A stretch of 64,000 nt of DNA, taken from contig CAJNDS010002706.1 in the NCBI GenBank assembly GCA_905221605.1, positions 147,501-211,500 on the forward strand, given 5' to 3'. The stretch comes from Symbiodinium natans. Taxonomy: Eukaryota > Sar > Dinophyceae > Suessiales > Symbiodiniaceae. The position numbers were made by a program, and so were the translations under genes. The notes beneath the pieces were generated by a model. It worked only from the letters and a program-made list of their open reading frames with translations, did not search any database and was not told the DNA's origin. This document shows positions 11,330-21,832 of this stretch, piece after piece; position 1 is the stretch's first letter; each line of letters begins with the position of its first letter.

Positions 11330-11445
11330 TCGGGCTGATGGACGTGGCAGTGTTGTGCCACAGGTAGAAGAGGCCGCCCAGGAACACCGCGTCTTGAGGC
11401 ACAAAGTAGATGAGCCTCGGGTGCAAGAAATGGTGGCGAAGCTAG
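11330..11445 (-). CDS. Hydrophobic exon candidate
   Basis: The minus strand reads LRHHFLHPRLIYFVPQDAVF and then LGGLFYLWHNTA, a hydrophobic segment unlike the helical rods around it. It could be a membrane-contacting part or a buried core segment. It follows a CTAG acceptor-like site near 11445. Confidence 0.4.
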
Positions 11446-12059
11446 ATGAGCCTCCTGTCAGATCGGCACTGTAAGAACGGCTAGATTTGCTGAACACTAA
11501 ACCGCCCGCAAGTTCTTCTGGGTAGAGGAAGCGCTGAAGAAGCCTAGCGACGCCGCGGAGATGCACTGCAGGACCAAACCTCGTCGGTACACCACCACAC
11601 AGTTGCCCCCAGGTCGAAATCTTGAGAAAGCCCTTCCCCTACAGACGCGAGTTTAAAGCTTCACCCGTCAACAAACTGTGCCTACACTCCTTTGCGAAGA
11701 TGCTATGCACATGTTTTTTCAACGCGAAAGCTGCAGTGTAGCAGCCGTCGCTATGCACATGTATCCCTCATAATATTTGTACTGTCTTGTGGGTTGCGGA
11801 AGATGAAAGCAAACCCGAATGAATGTGCCACCTTCTGCGCCTTTTCTCTGACTGGCTGCCGTGCTTTGGCTACGTTGATCACACTGACAAATGACATGGC
11901 ACTCCTGACTCGTAACTGTTTCGACACCTTCAGTACAAAGTCCTAAGGTGCCCGAATGGTACAGAAACTGTCAGACCTTGCTAAGCCCATGAGCTGCGAA
12001 CCCCGTGCAACCTTGCCAAATGCGGGCAAACCACCATCCCCGCGGATGGACAGAGGACG

Positions 12060-12250
12060 CGGAGACGTGACCTGTCCATGTGGACGCTTGCGGCAACTCT
12101 CAGCCTCTTGAAGGTCTTGATTCTGCAAGAATTCTGCAAAGGCCTGCACAGCGAAGTTTCGTGCGCCGGTCTTGAATGGTGCCATGGAGGCTCCAATCCT
12201 CTTGGCAACCTCCCGTCTGAAGAGCATTGCAGTGCCATGCACAGCCGCAA
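12060..12250 (-). CDS. Exon candidate, unknown protein
   Basis: The minus strand reads REVAKRIGASMAPFKTGARN, then FAVQAFAEFLQNQDLQEAES and a basic end before ACAGG|TCACG at the lower limit. The balance of hydrophobic and charged residues makes this one of the better coding calls in the left region. No family is recognised. Confidence 0.5.
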
Positions 12251-12449
12251 CAGATCGCAACATGTTCCATGTGTGGCCCCGGTCGGCCCAAAAACACATA
12301 AAGGATATCAAAGACTACGACAGGCCATGACAGAAAGAAGTGCACAGTTTTGCACAGCTTTGAGTGCAGCCAAGACTCAGCGAAGCGGCCGAGCAGCATG
12401 ATGGCAACGGGGGCACTCAGGGTCACTGCAGGCTAGGCTTCAAAAAGGA

Positions 12450-12775
12450 TGCTCGTGCCAGGGCAACGGAAACGGAAGACGTCTGGAGCCACATCATGCC
12501 GTATCATGCTCCGCTCGATGCTTTGCTCATGCTTGATGCCCTGAACACAAGACAGCGTAACCCAACTCGGCCTTCATCTCGGAAAGCTGAGACGCCAAAG
12601 CATGTTCGGTGCCTTGTCACGAACTTCAGATAACATTATGCAGCACGAACACAAAAGAAAATAGGCAGTGTTGAGCATGTTGAGACATGGGCAACACGCA
12701 GTCTCGATGCGGGCTTCTGCTGTCAGCCTGAGGTGCTCCTCTCTCATGATTACCTCCAGGAAGCACAAGGAGTGG
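12450..12775 (-). CDS. Two exon candidates, unknown protein
   Basis: The upper part (about 12680-12775, minus) reads IMREEHLRLTAEARIETACC. The lower part (about 12450-12549), after TTGTGTTCAG, reads GIKHEQSIERSMIRHDVAPD and then VFRFRCPGTSIL. The intervening 130 bases look like intron. Frames agree with coding on the same strand as the rest of the series. Confidence 0.4.
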
Positions 12776-13619
12776 GCCGGAAGGGAGGCAGGGCAGGACA
12801 TACATTGGACATACATTTAGGAGATTCACAGAGGTGATGAAAGCAAGCACGTTTAGATGCAGGAGATGATCTCAGCGCCTCCTTGAGGTCCATGATGGCC
12901 CAGCCTGCCGCCTCTCGAGACTTCTACACATGGCGCTCGAAATGCACATTCTGCTCATGGTCGCCTCGCCCTCCCAGTCTGGGTTCTTCCATCCAGCAGA
13001 GATCCTCACACACCCGGTCTATCACATGGGCAAATATCAACGTAATGCGTGCTCATGCACTACACTTCTCGCCATTTCTGCGACAAGAGCAGCATCATCG
13101 ACTCTGCAAATACGAGGCGACACATGCGACATGCTGCACCTACAGTACTGCACGCGCGAAAAAAACCACATCTTGGACGTGGCGTACATTTACGGGCGCA
13201 GGAACGGAAAATCATTGCTCGGTCACTGTCAGCAGTTTGTGCTTTCAACAGGTTACGACGGCCGAGATCTGCATTATCGTCGGCGTATGACGCGTGAAAC
13301 CGTGAGCGCTGAATGCGCCGATCCTATTCAACCTATCTATTCCGCTGCACTTGCACCCTGGGCACTTTGACTGCGAGGACTGGCAGTGGAGCTCTGAGGT
13401 TCAGAAGACACGTCAGACGTGGATAGAGACAAGCTCCGCAACGTTATTCGCAAGCTGAGCTCCAGCGTTTCAGGCCTTGTAACTCTCCAGCTGCCCTCTC
13501 TGTGTGCTGCTTCTGTGCTCTTTCCAATCGCCAAGGGCGGGGCAATAGGCTGGCACCTTTGGCATTACACGCAGGCTTTGCAGAAAAAAGGCCCCATGCG
13601 CAGCATGAGTTTAATGCAG

Positions 13620-13870
13620 ACAGCCTTCTTTTCCGTCCGGCTCAAGGACAAGCGCTTTGTCCAGTTGCCTTGAAGCCAGAGACACAGCGCCGAAGCCAGC
13701 TGGAAGTAGACGAAATTCCGAGTGCCCTGACCACTTGCCGTTGTCCACCAAATCCTGTCAAGAACTTCAGCCCACCAAACTGAAACAGCCTCCGCAGGTG
13801 TATGCAATGTCCTTGAGGCAGATGGGCTTTTTCAGCAGCGCCAAATTCTTAATGTGCGGGCCTTGCGACG
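13620..13870 (-). CDS. Two exon candidates, unknown protein
   Basis: The minus strand reads GPHIKNLALLKKPICLKDIA near 13790-13860 and, in a different frame, GKWSGHSEFRLLPAGFGAVS followed by LASRQLDKALVLEPDGKEG near 13625-13755. Both look like folded protein. A nearby stretch at 13060-13100 reads VDDAALVAEMARSVVHEHAL and may be another exon. Confidence 0.35.
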
Positions 13871-14229
13871 CACACAGAACCCTGAAAACGGATACAACTC
13901 AGTAGGCATAAGCGTCTACGAAGCATCTGTGGACCCAGCGCCGGATTCCAAGCCAAATTTCCAACTGTGCCTGACCGAGGCCAATGTCATAGGAACAGGC
14001 TTGGCGGCTTCATTGCTACTCATATCGTATCCCTAAGTGCCACACGGAGTCCAGATCCCTTATAGGGAAGGAGAAGGGTTGGTGCCATCGCCTCACTCGC
14101 CGCACAAGATATCACTGCGGTGGTACCCTCTCACCCCGAGAGACGGACGTTGTGAAAGAAGGCCGTGCTTGAACTACCGAAGAAACCTGCCCAACCACCA
14201 AAACCATTCAGAATGCACAAGTTTTGCTT

Positions 14230-14464
14230 GAGACTTTAGACCGTCTCTGGTGATCCTGCTGACCGTCACTGCCTGCTCTTTGCTGAGTCCTGAGATCTTC
14301 ATGATTTCCTCGACGGACTTGCCCTGCTTGTGGAAAATTGTCACACCAAACAGGCTTCCAATCTGGTAATCGCATAGGACTGCTTTGGCCTGGGAGTTTT
14401 GAAGGTGTTCCACAAGTCTCTGGGCTGACGCGGTCAGTGCAGAGCCGTAGGTTGTCGCCTTCAC
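14230..14464 (-). CDS. Exon candidate, helical unknown protein
   Basis: A 78-codon minus-strand frame contains LTASAQRLVEHLQNSQAKAV and, after a short hydrophobic part, GKSVEEIMKISGLSKEQAVT, which is strongly protein-like. It could be a 3' exon of the SMP/C2 gene or the start of the coiled-coil gene. A less certain frame at 14700-14820 (EAFVFIDLRSLRGLQQKQAL) lies between it and the C2 exon. Confidence 0.45.
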
Positions 14465-15244
14465 TCCGATCCATCCCTCTGTTCCAATCGCAACTCATAC
14501 CATATCTAACATAGTGGGACAACAGCGGCGGGCCTTATATGTGGCACCTCTGCTTTTGCGGGTGTTCCCCTCCAGCTTCAAGGTAATCGTCGCCCCTTGA
14601 GCCTGCCACAACCGGATTGGTGCCGAAGTCCCCCCGACATACGTCACACACGTCACGCGGAGTCTTTGACATGTGTCTGACAGCATCGAGAGCCTGCTTC
14701 TGCTGCAAGCCGCGCAAGCTGCGCAGATCGATGAAAACAAACGCTTCGGCATCCGCCTCTGTCTCCGCTGGATGCGGAAAGGGTCGGAAGGTGTGGCACA
14801 AACTGTGGCAAGAAACAAAACGCTGCACCAGCAATTCGAATTCACAAATCCCGAATCGAACAGAACCACGAAACACTGCCTGAATTGCTCTGCGTGCTAT
14901 GTGAGCAGTTCACTACGAACTGAGGAGCAGGCCCCTCCAATTTGCTGTGGAATATTCGATCGATGCATCCTTTCGGATACCGGTATGCCGTGGAGATGGC
15001 ATGGTATGGCTGCATGGCCTCAGCTCGAAGAACCGAGCCTGGATGTAGACCTGGCAAATGCGCCAAAGCGATGTCTGACACGTGTTAAGCGCCCGTGTGG
15101 TGGCATAAACACGTCCCTCCAAACGGGCCTCCCCATACGAGTTGTCTTGGGAAGCCGTCCCCGGCTGAGCCTCTCTTCCTTTGCGTCCCGACAAAGGCCA
15201 CCTCAGCCATGCAAAACCTCACCTGACAGGTCTGGCACATTGCA

Positions 15245-15471
15245 TCTCAGGTGCAGGCCACTGGCTTGGGGAGTTGAGCAAGTCCTCCACCTTCAAACCT
15301 GCAACGTGGCCGAGGTGGTCATCCGTACCTGAGCCGAGCGCCCAACACTTGAACTGCTTGCTTTGGGTGCCTTGTTTGGCCAGGCCTGGCCCGATGTCCG
15401 CATCGTAGACGTCAACCTTGACGAACTGGCTTGGCGTGTACACGAAGAAATCCTCGCAGCCTCGAAATATG
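15245..15471 (-). CDS. Exon encoding second half of the C2 domain
   Basis: The minus strand reads on from the truncated C2 domain of the exon above: after an acceptor near 15460, FVYTPSQFVKVDVYDADIGP, then an insert, then TDDHLGHVAGLKVEDLL. The pattern V.VYDAD..G....DDHLG is the characteristic calcium-loop-3 region of C2 domains, with the aspartates of DAD and DD placed to bind Ca2+. A likely continuation near 14985-15035 reads VYIQARFFELRP, the usual terminal strand of such domains. Exon borders are approximate because dinoflagellate splice sites are often GC or GA rather than GT. Confidence 0.7.
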
Positions 15472-15689
15472 CATGAAATGTGCATGAAATATGGCGAACA
15501 TGGCCCAGCATCCCGAGGTGTCAGCGAGGCCTGCATCGCCCCATCTGGGGTTCCGTGTCCGAGTCTTCTTCGGAGTCTGCCAGAGGCGCGAGCCCAAGTG
15601 CACCGACACCTGACAGGCTGTAGAAATGACCTAGCCCAAGTTTCGCAAAGCGTTGAGAAGCATCGAGCATATGAATCTAATTAGGCAGG

Positions 15690-16512
15690 GGGCATAGGGA
15701 TCCGAAGTGCCCTTGAAGCCGAAATAGTTCCAGTCGGAGCCTCTCAAGTTTCGAGCCTCTCTCACACAGAGACGCACGATGCACTCGGGATGGGGGAACT
15801 GCAGCACTTCGAGGTCCACGTCGTCGTAAGAGTCCATCCAGTGAACAAAAACAAGGTTCGGAACCACAAGCAACTCGGAGATCTGGTCTGCTACCACCTG
15901 GCGCATCACGCGTGAAAGCACATCGAGCTGTAAGGCCCCGAGGAGACCGCGAAAGCCCCAGTTCAAGGTCGGCGGAGACATCATGGTGATCTGCAGACCT
16001 CCCATCGTTGGAAAATGGTTTAGCAAAGGTCGCAACTGCAGCCGGACGGTCCCATCAATGCGAATCTTTTCCAAACCAATCTCAATACCTTGGACCTCCA
16101 GCACAACCTCGGCGTTGCAATTCCACACCATCTTCACATCAAGCTCGAGGCCATCGTATTGGTTCTGCTTCCCATGAGCGACCCCAACTGGACCCAGCAG
16201 GGGATGCTGATCTCCGAAGTCCAACTTCTTGAAATAGATCCCACTCAGCACTGCAGGCACGGCAGCTTGAAGCTTGGGTTGGAGCTCTTCTTTGATAATA
16301 GCAGTACACGCCTTGCTGAGCTTTGGCCAAAGCTTTTTCACCATAAAGTTCAACCAACCCAGCTCAACCCCCTGTGGTCCACGTTTGGCCTTGGTTCGTT
16401 CCAGAATGAAGCGCCGCGACTCGTTCAGTAAGGCGGACTCCGCGTTGTCTTCTTTTTTTGAACTCCTCCTCTTAGTTGGTGCATCATGCCGGTTGCAACC
16501 GCACTGGCCCAT
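15690..16512 (-). CDS. SMP-domain lipid-transfer protein, first exon (extended-synaptotagmin/tricalbin type)
   Basis: Family knowledge: proteins with an SMP domain followed by C2 domains tether ER to plasma membrane and carry lipids between them. What is seen: from the ATG at 16512 (minus) about 274 codons are open. Residues about 45-235 read as SMP (WLNFMVKKLWPKLSKACTAI, then SGIYFKKLDFG, then GLQITMMSPPTLNWGFRGLL), ending in VVPNLVFVHW. A C2 domain starts at about residue 250 (VRLCVREARNLRGSD, then GTSDPYA) and is cut by an intron after DPYA. The protein starts MGQCGCN, a candidate N-myristoylation/palmitoylation signal, instead of the usual hydrophobic hairpin. Upstream in-frame codons exist but lack an earlier ATG, so this start is preferred. 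An additional 5' exon cannot be excluded. Confidence 0.85.
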
Positions 16513-16619
16513 GGCTAAACTGCCACAGCCGCCGCATCTGCTTGACAGCAAAAGAACCTCGGATCCTTCATCTCAGCAGCTGGAAGAAGCCGCAGACGAA
16601 AGGATGATGTGCCGCCTAC

Positions 16620-17940
16620 GATTAGGTGTTTACCTGTATGTGTGACGTGCACAAAGCTTTCAAAAGACATGGCTTTCGGAGTTAATTGCTAGAAGCATTT
16701 GCGGTATCTCTGGCGGTATTTCTTAGACATATGGCTGGCAACATGCAATATCATCACAACTCCGCTTCCTTCGAAAAAAGAGCCACAAGCAACGCGTGTT
16801 CGTCTGCAAATGTTCCAAATCTGCATAGCTGCAAGAATCACACCATATGGGAAACATGTCAACCTCAACGAAGGTCCTGTCGACTGCCATTGCCAAAACA
16901 ACGAAGATCTTCACACTTTGGTACGGGAAGTACACCGTGCATGCAATAACTAACAGTTAGCTAACAGTGTTGTTGGGTCGAATTGCAAAAGCTTGCCTGT
17001 GTGACCACTATCAGCATGACACAAGTTGTGTGAATCAAGCCTGTTGCACAAACGCTGCCAACCTGCCTTGAGCCACCAAAAAGCCGACAAACAAAAGCCA
17101 GCATGCTGCACCTCAGGTGATGAAACACTCGTCATCCGCAAACTCGGTAAAGCTGAAAGGCGGCATCAGACAGCAGAGCATTTAAATGTTGTTGCCCTTT
17201 CAGTTTACACAACTGGTCGACAATCACAACTGTATATTCTCATCTTTCAAAACAGATTTTCCGCAGATGAAATGCGCCAGCCATTCTTCTTTCCTCGTGC
17301 ACCATGCGGCTGGCATGCGGAAAGCATTGGCGTGCATGAGCTGTGTCCCACATCTAGTGGGTGTGGGGCTCGGTGTTGGAGACTATCATCCTCTGCTCAA
17401 ACCAAAACTGATCACCTCTAAAAAACCCCTTGCCATGTTTGGTTTGACGAGAAGATTCCCCACTACTCCTGATCGCGTGATAGCCTCGGGGCCTACATTG
17501 CCTACTAGTTCCCCGAGCCCTCAACGATTATACATAAACCCTAATCGCCCTAAGCAGCACTACCTAAATCTCTAAACTCCATAAACCTTCATGGCCCGAA
17601 GCTGAAGTGCCGGAGCGCGAAACAAACCGTGCACGACCCAGCAGAAAATCCTTACACCCTAAAATCCTACAACCGAACCAACTTGTCCCGGAGCTCTGTT
17701 TTGCATCTCTCACCTCTGCCGCTGAAGCTCTTTCGCTCGCGGAGTCGGCATCTAGAAAGCACGGTGTAAGGCTGTGGGGGTATAAGTGTAGGAACGTTTC
17801 GGGCAAGCTTGACCCGGTGGGGGTTCCTAATTTCTTGTTGGGATGTTGTATCGTCCACCAAACTATATTGGGTATTGGGGTTTCGCAGTCAGGACTTAAG
17901 TTTTTGAGCTACCGAATCAGTCGGATAGCACTGCAATAGC
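16620..17940. other. No gene seen
   Basis: Unremarkable AT/GC-mixed sequence on both strands with only short, non-protein-like frames. The SMP gene promoter, if it starts at 16.5 kb, would lie at its left edge, but no clear promoter element is visible. Confidence 0.4.
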
Positions 17941-18420
17941 GGTAAAAGTGTTCGTATTCGTTGCGGGTGTTTTTTCGTTGCGGGTGTGGGGCACGCTTCT
18001 TTTTTGCCGTGGGTGCGGGGCGTGCGGGGGCGCGTTCTTTCTTTTTGCTGCGAGTTCTATTTTGTTGCTGCGGGCGCAGGGGCGCTTTCTATTTTTTTGC
18101 TGGGGGTGTGCGGGGAGGGCGCGTGTTCTTTGCTGTTTGTGCCGGGGAAGGGGGGCGTTTTTTGTTGCTGCGGGTGCGGGTGCATTTTCTGCTTTGCTGC
18201 GGGCGGGGGCTGCGAGCAAGGAGGCGTGCCGCAGCGTGGAGGCACCTCTGCTGGCGAAAGTATGGTTTCAAGTTGGGCCCAAGAAGGCCCCTCCCTCCCG
18301 GGGCCCCCAAGAAACGGCGACATCATGGTTTCAAGTTGGGCCAAAGGAACCCGCTCCGTCGAAATCACGGTTTCCAGTTGAGCCGAAGAAGCTCCTGCGA
18401 AATCACGGTTTTCGGTTAGA
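17940..18420. repeat. GCGGGTGCGGG low-complexity and short phrase repeats
   Basis: From 17950 to 18210 the plus strand is built from variants of TTGCTGCGGGTGCGGG. From 18260 to 18415 a phrase close to ATGGTTTCAAGTTGGGCC recurs at least three times with decay. Open frames here are antisense-equivalent low-complexity strings, not genes. Confidence 0.7.
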
Positions 18421-18649
18421 AAAAGGGCCCCGGCGATTTTTTTGTTAGTCTTGGGGCGTTTTCCCTTATTCTCTGTCGGTGATGGTTTTTTTCGTATTCT
18501 GCTGGTTCTTTTTTCGGGCCTCAAGGCCCTCCATCCTAATCCGATGGTGTTTAATTTCATTCTACGGGTTCTTTCTCTTAGGCTGGGCAATGCCAAAGGC
18601 GGGGTTACAGGACCTGAACAGGAGTTTAGGGGTTTGGCAGATTGAGGTT

Positions 18650-19170
18650 TCCACGATCCACCCTGCAGAACAAGATAGCGTTGGCAATGCTAGGCAATTG
18701 GCTCAAGATGGAAGCGGCAGGAGTGGTAGTTGGCGGGGAATGGTAGTGGCGGGAAATGTGGGAATGGCGGAAATGGCGGTGCGGAAAAAATTGTGAGGAA
18801 TGGCAGATGTCTAGGAGTCTAGCACCGGCGGTGAAGATGGCGGGCTTTTGGTGGGGCGTAGTGATGCGTGGTGGGCGGTGGGCAATGAGTAAGTTGTGGG
18901 ACATCGAGTATTGGGGAAACGGCGGGAATTGCGGGCGATGAATGGTGCGCAATGGTGGGGATGAGGGCGGCAACATGGGCGGGGGGATGGGCTATGGTGC
19001 GAGTGAGGCACGGTGGGTGGAAATGGAATGCTGGGAATGGTGCGCGGGGGCGTGTTTTCGGGTAATAGATAGTAATAATGGGAATGGTGCGCCGGTGTGT
19101 GATAGTGGGTATTGTGGGGACGACGTCAATATGGTGGGAAATGGGGAGCGTGGCAGGTCATAGGGGGAAT
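18650..19170. repeat. GGGAATGGCGG-type G-rich satellite
   Basis: A strongly strand-asymmetric block of short variants of GGAATGGCGG, GGTGGGG and GTGGGAAT. No unit is regular enough to give one period. No gene is visible. Confidence 0.75.
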
Positions 19171-19364
19171 GCGATGGTTGGCACAGTGTGTTGGTCATCA
19201 TGGGTAGAAGGGGTAAGGGGTGCGACTTGCAAGGAAAAACGGCGACGTATGGAATATGGCGGGGAAAGCAGGATGGTGACCTTCACAGAGAGTTCACGGA
19301 CAAGCTTCAAAATGCGCGAGTGCGTTCCGCTAACCCCCGCCAATCCTATCCAGCCTGGAGTCTG

Positions 19365-19395
19365 AGTGAGTGAGAGAGTGAGTGTGAGTTGTAGC
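19365..19395. repeat. GAGTGAGTGAGA short tandem repeat
   Basis: Tandem GAGT/GAGA units around 19371-19390, immediately after the G-rich satellite. Confidence 0.6.
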
Positions 19396-19657
19396 AGCGT
19401 GCAGGTGTGGGATTCAGGGCGACTTATTGTTCCAGGACCGTGCTTGAGCCCAAATGAACAGAATGTATAAATATTCAAATTCTCAAAAACTCAATCTGAC
19501 TTCAAGATTCCGCTAGAGCAGCATGTACGTTCTCACACCTCTTTGTTCAAACGCTGGCGAAACAATCTCCAGATATCTCCTTCCGAGAGGGCTGCACCCC
19601 ACATCGGTGTTCCAACGCTGGTCAAGCCCGAAAACATTCGAGCGGATTACTCGCCCT

Positions 19658-21271
19658 CTAGAAGAGAGCGTTGGCTAACCTGCTACCCTCTTTTTCGTTC
19701 GCCAACGATCCTTCGAGCTTGAAGAAGAAATGGTCAGTCACCTTGACTGCCAGCCCTGACTTATCCGCGAACCCCAGCTCCTTGACACGCTCGGTAGCAA
19801 ATCTCGACGGTTCATCAGCGAGATTGGATTCGGCCCCGACCCGACCGAACCAAGGTACGAGCCCATGCTCTGTCTCAACGATCGCCAGATCTTTGACAAT
19901 GGCTCCAGCCACGTCTTTCTTCGCAGTTCCTGCGACCAGCGCGTACCTCGCAGCATCACTGTCAATATAAGAGACCACACCGATCCCCGCGACGGTCTCT
20001 CCGTCTGACTCAATGTCAGTCATCAGAAACTCCTTGAAAACAAGGAAGCCGATCAACACGGCTAACATCTCCAATTCATAAATCACTGTCGCCTCATCCT
20101 TCTTTGCTAGAAGATTGCAGTCCTTATCTGAAACTGGCACGGAGAAGAATGAAATCGCAGAGCCCGTGCCTGTCAAAAGCACTCCACCTAGTCCTCCTTT
20201 GATTTCAGACCCCGGGTCGAAGAATGCGTCTGTCAGGATCATGAAGGACCTGCACGAAATCCTACCCACTACCCTGGGCTTTTCGGCCCGCAGTAGGTTT
20301 GCGAAGTCCAAAATGGCACAGCTTAGTTTTTCAGGAACTCCGATCGCACCTGAGAAGGCGTGAGATGTGATTAGCTTCAGACAATGCTTTCCCAGTCGCC
20401 CAAAACACTGAGATTCAGCAAATTGCAGGCGACCCCTCAGCTGCAACGCCTCCTTTTGCGTGAGGGTTCCTCTCTCTGTGGTGATAAGCTCCTCTCTCCT
20501 TCTCTCGGTGTTGTCAACCCTAATGAAACCGGACGTGGCACGCTCTAAATGAAAAGCGACCCCGAGGGCCTCAAATCTTTGTGCCCAATCGGTCGCCTTG
20601 TCATCCGAGAGCTTCCAGCCCAAGATCTTCATCAGGCGATTAAAAGACTCCCACGAAGAGGCGCAATCCTTTTCGACAGCAAGCAAAACGAAGTCATCGA
20701 AAAAGTTCGTGGACGCCACAATAGTCCCACGAACGATAAGCGTCCAAAGCGCCCTTGCCACTCTCAAGAAGTAGTACACCGCCTTGGTGCTTCCTAAAGG
20801 CACTGCGACTTGATGAAAGATCTTCGCTCTTTTCTCGACCGGACAGTAAACTGCCAGGTATGAGTACCTGAGGCTCTCTTCAGCCAATGCAAGCTGTCTA
20901 TAAGCCCCTTTCAAGTCTGCAGTCTTTCCAAAGATCTTTCTGAACTTTCGCTTCTCGGCAAGTGCTCCCAATTGAGCTGCCATGGCAGCTGTCTCGTCCA
21001 CCGAATGGACCACCGGTTTTTCGGACACCGTAACCCTGTCGTTGATGAGGCTGCTCGAGTAGTTGTCGATGGGTCGCACCTTGTCCGTTTGTCGAATGGG
21101 GAACCTGTTGTTGACAAAACAGCCTTGCGGGAGGTCCTCTGGCTCCAACGGACCGACAAGGTGGCCCTTCTCGACTTCCTCCAAGGTTTTCCGCCACAAC
21201 TTAAGGTCGAGATCTCTATCTCCACACGAGGTGGCCCTAGCAAGAACTGGCTCATTGCATTGCTCCCTCAA
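19658..21271 (-). CDS. Reverse transcriptase-RNase H protein of a retroelement
   Basis: A 537-codon minus-strand ORF. RT signs: residues 116-129 KTADLKGAYRQLAL carry the motif-A aspartate in the DLKGAY form, and 190-194 FFDDF is the YxDD-type catalytic box. RNase H-like signs: TDAFFDP (347-353), the acidic YELEML (398-403), YIDSDAA (435-441) and NLADEPSR (483-490), the last resembling the NPADxxSR end of DIRS/pararetroviral-type RNases H. The ORF lacks a normal ATG because it is the second half of a frame-shifted protein; the first 105 codons are in another frame at 21252-21569. No protease, integrase or terminal repeat is visible next to it. Class (DIRS-like versus other) is inference. Confidence 0.85.
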   Translation of the reverse strand: MREQCNEPVLARATSCGDRDLDLKLWRKTLEEVEKGHLVGPLEPEDLPQGCFVNNRFPIRQTDKVRPIDNYSSSLINDRVTVSEKPVVHSVDETAAMAAQLGALAEKRKFRKIFGKTADLKGAYRQLALAEESLRYSYLAVYCPVEKRAKIFHQVAVPLGSTKAVYYFLRVARALWTLIVRGTIVASTNFFDDFVLLAVEKDCASSWESFNRLMKILGWKLSDDKATDWAQRFEALGVAFHLERATSGFIRVDNTERRREELITTERGTLTQKEALQLRGRLQFAESQCFGRLGKHCLKLITSHAFSGAIGVPEKLSCAILDFANLLRAEKPRVVGRISCRSFMILTDAFFDPGSEIKGGLGGVLLTGTGSAISFFSVPVSDKDCNLLAKKDEATVIYELEMLAVLIGFLVFKEFLMTDIESDGETVAGIGVVSYIDSDAARYALVAGTAKKDVAGAIVKDLAIVETEHGLVPWFGRVGAESNLADEPSRFATERVKELGFADKSGLAVKVTDHFFFKLEGSLANEKEGSRLANALF

Positions 21272-21569
21272 CGATTCTTGCTGGTTTCAATTTTGCATCA
21301 AGGACGTCAGTCACCGGGACTGGCCCCACCAGTGAACCACCCTGAATCATCTCATCAACCACAGCAACGTCATCATAGCCCAAGTCCTCCAGCATCTCTC
21401 TGAAGACCAGAAGGTTCTTTGGTGCTAGAATCTTCCTCCTCTCTTCATTCATGCCAGCTTTAAGACTGGCCTTGTCGTCGGCAAGATCCTTCACCCGGAC
21501 TTCCCATCTCCACAGCCATCGTTCCCTACTTTGCTTGACAAATGCGGGTTTCTTGACCAGCAATTCCAA
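21252..21569 (-). pseudogene. N-terminal part of the RT protein, out of frame with the rest
   Basis: A 105-codon frame ending in LVGPVPVTDVLDAKLKPARI then a stop 20 bases inside the next ORF. Dinoflagellate RT proteins typically have such a stretch ahead of the palm, and the following ORF continues the sense with REQCNEP and so on, so one indel near 21260-21290 separates them. A programmed frameshift is possible, but no slippery heptamer is obvious. Confidence 0.6.
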
Positions 21570-21832
21570 TGTCTCCTCGGAAGGGCATTACTCAACTTGC
21601 AGGTTTTAAGCCGCTGCAGCTCCAGATGAGCAGCTCCGCCACGCGTGAGATGCCAAGTTCCGTAGTGGATGCACTGGTTTCAGAGGTGCAGCAGCTGCAA
21701 AGCTTGCAAGCTCAGCAGCTCAAGGTCAAAGGTGACGATGCCCCTGAAGCAGTGAAACCAGGCATCACAACACTGCCCAAACTTGTTGCCTCCAACCCGT
21801 CAGGTGGGTCGTTGGATTCAGAATTGACTTGA
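21569..21832 (+). pseudogene. Truncated Copia-type Gag N-terminal fragment (tentative)
   Basis: An 87-codon plus-strand ORF with a helical segment VSEVQQLQSLQAQQLKVKGD followed by APEAVKPGITTLPKL. A similar phrase (EA.KPG.TTLP.L) occurs, from my recollection of the family, near the start of Copia-type polyproteins in Symbiodiniaceae. It ends abruptly at 21832. Homology was not tested. Confidence 0.35.

Larger units (their letters stand above)
400..14480 (-). other. Region of many short minus-strand exons, mostly coiled-coil
   Basis: Reading the minus strand from 14.5 kb down, short stretches of 50-250 bases repeatedly show protein-like, charged, alanine/glutamate-rich reading frames. Many are preceded by a pyrimidine tract and CAG and followed by GTGAG- or GTAG-like donors. 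The best ones are listed separately. Their shared style (EKLQ, AEE, EEF, KAAL and similar) suggests one or a few rod-like coiled-coil proteins, possibly downstream exons of the SMP/C2 gene that begins at 16.5 kb. No enzyme domain is recognisable. The spaces between exons show only unremarkable intron-like sequence. This is inference from frame quality; transcript data would be needed to join exons. Confidence 0.5.
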
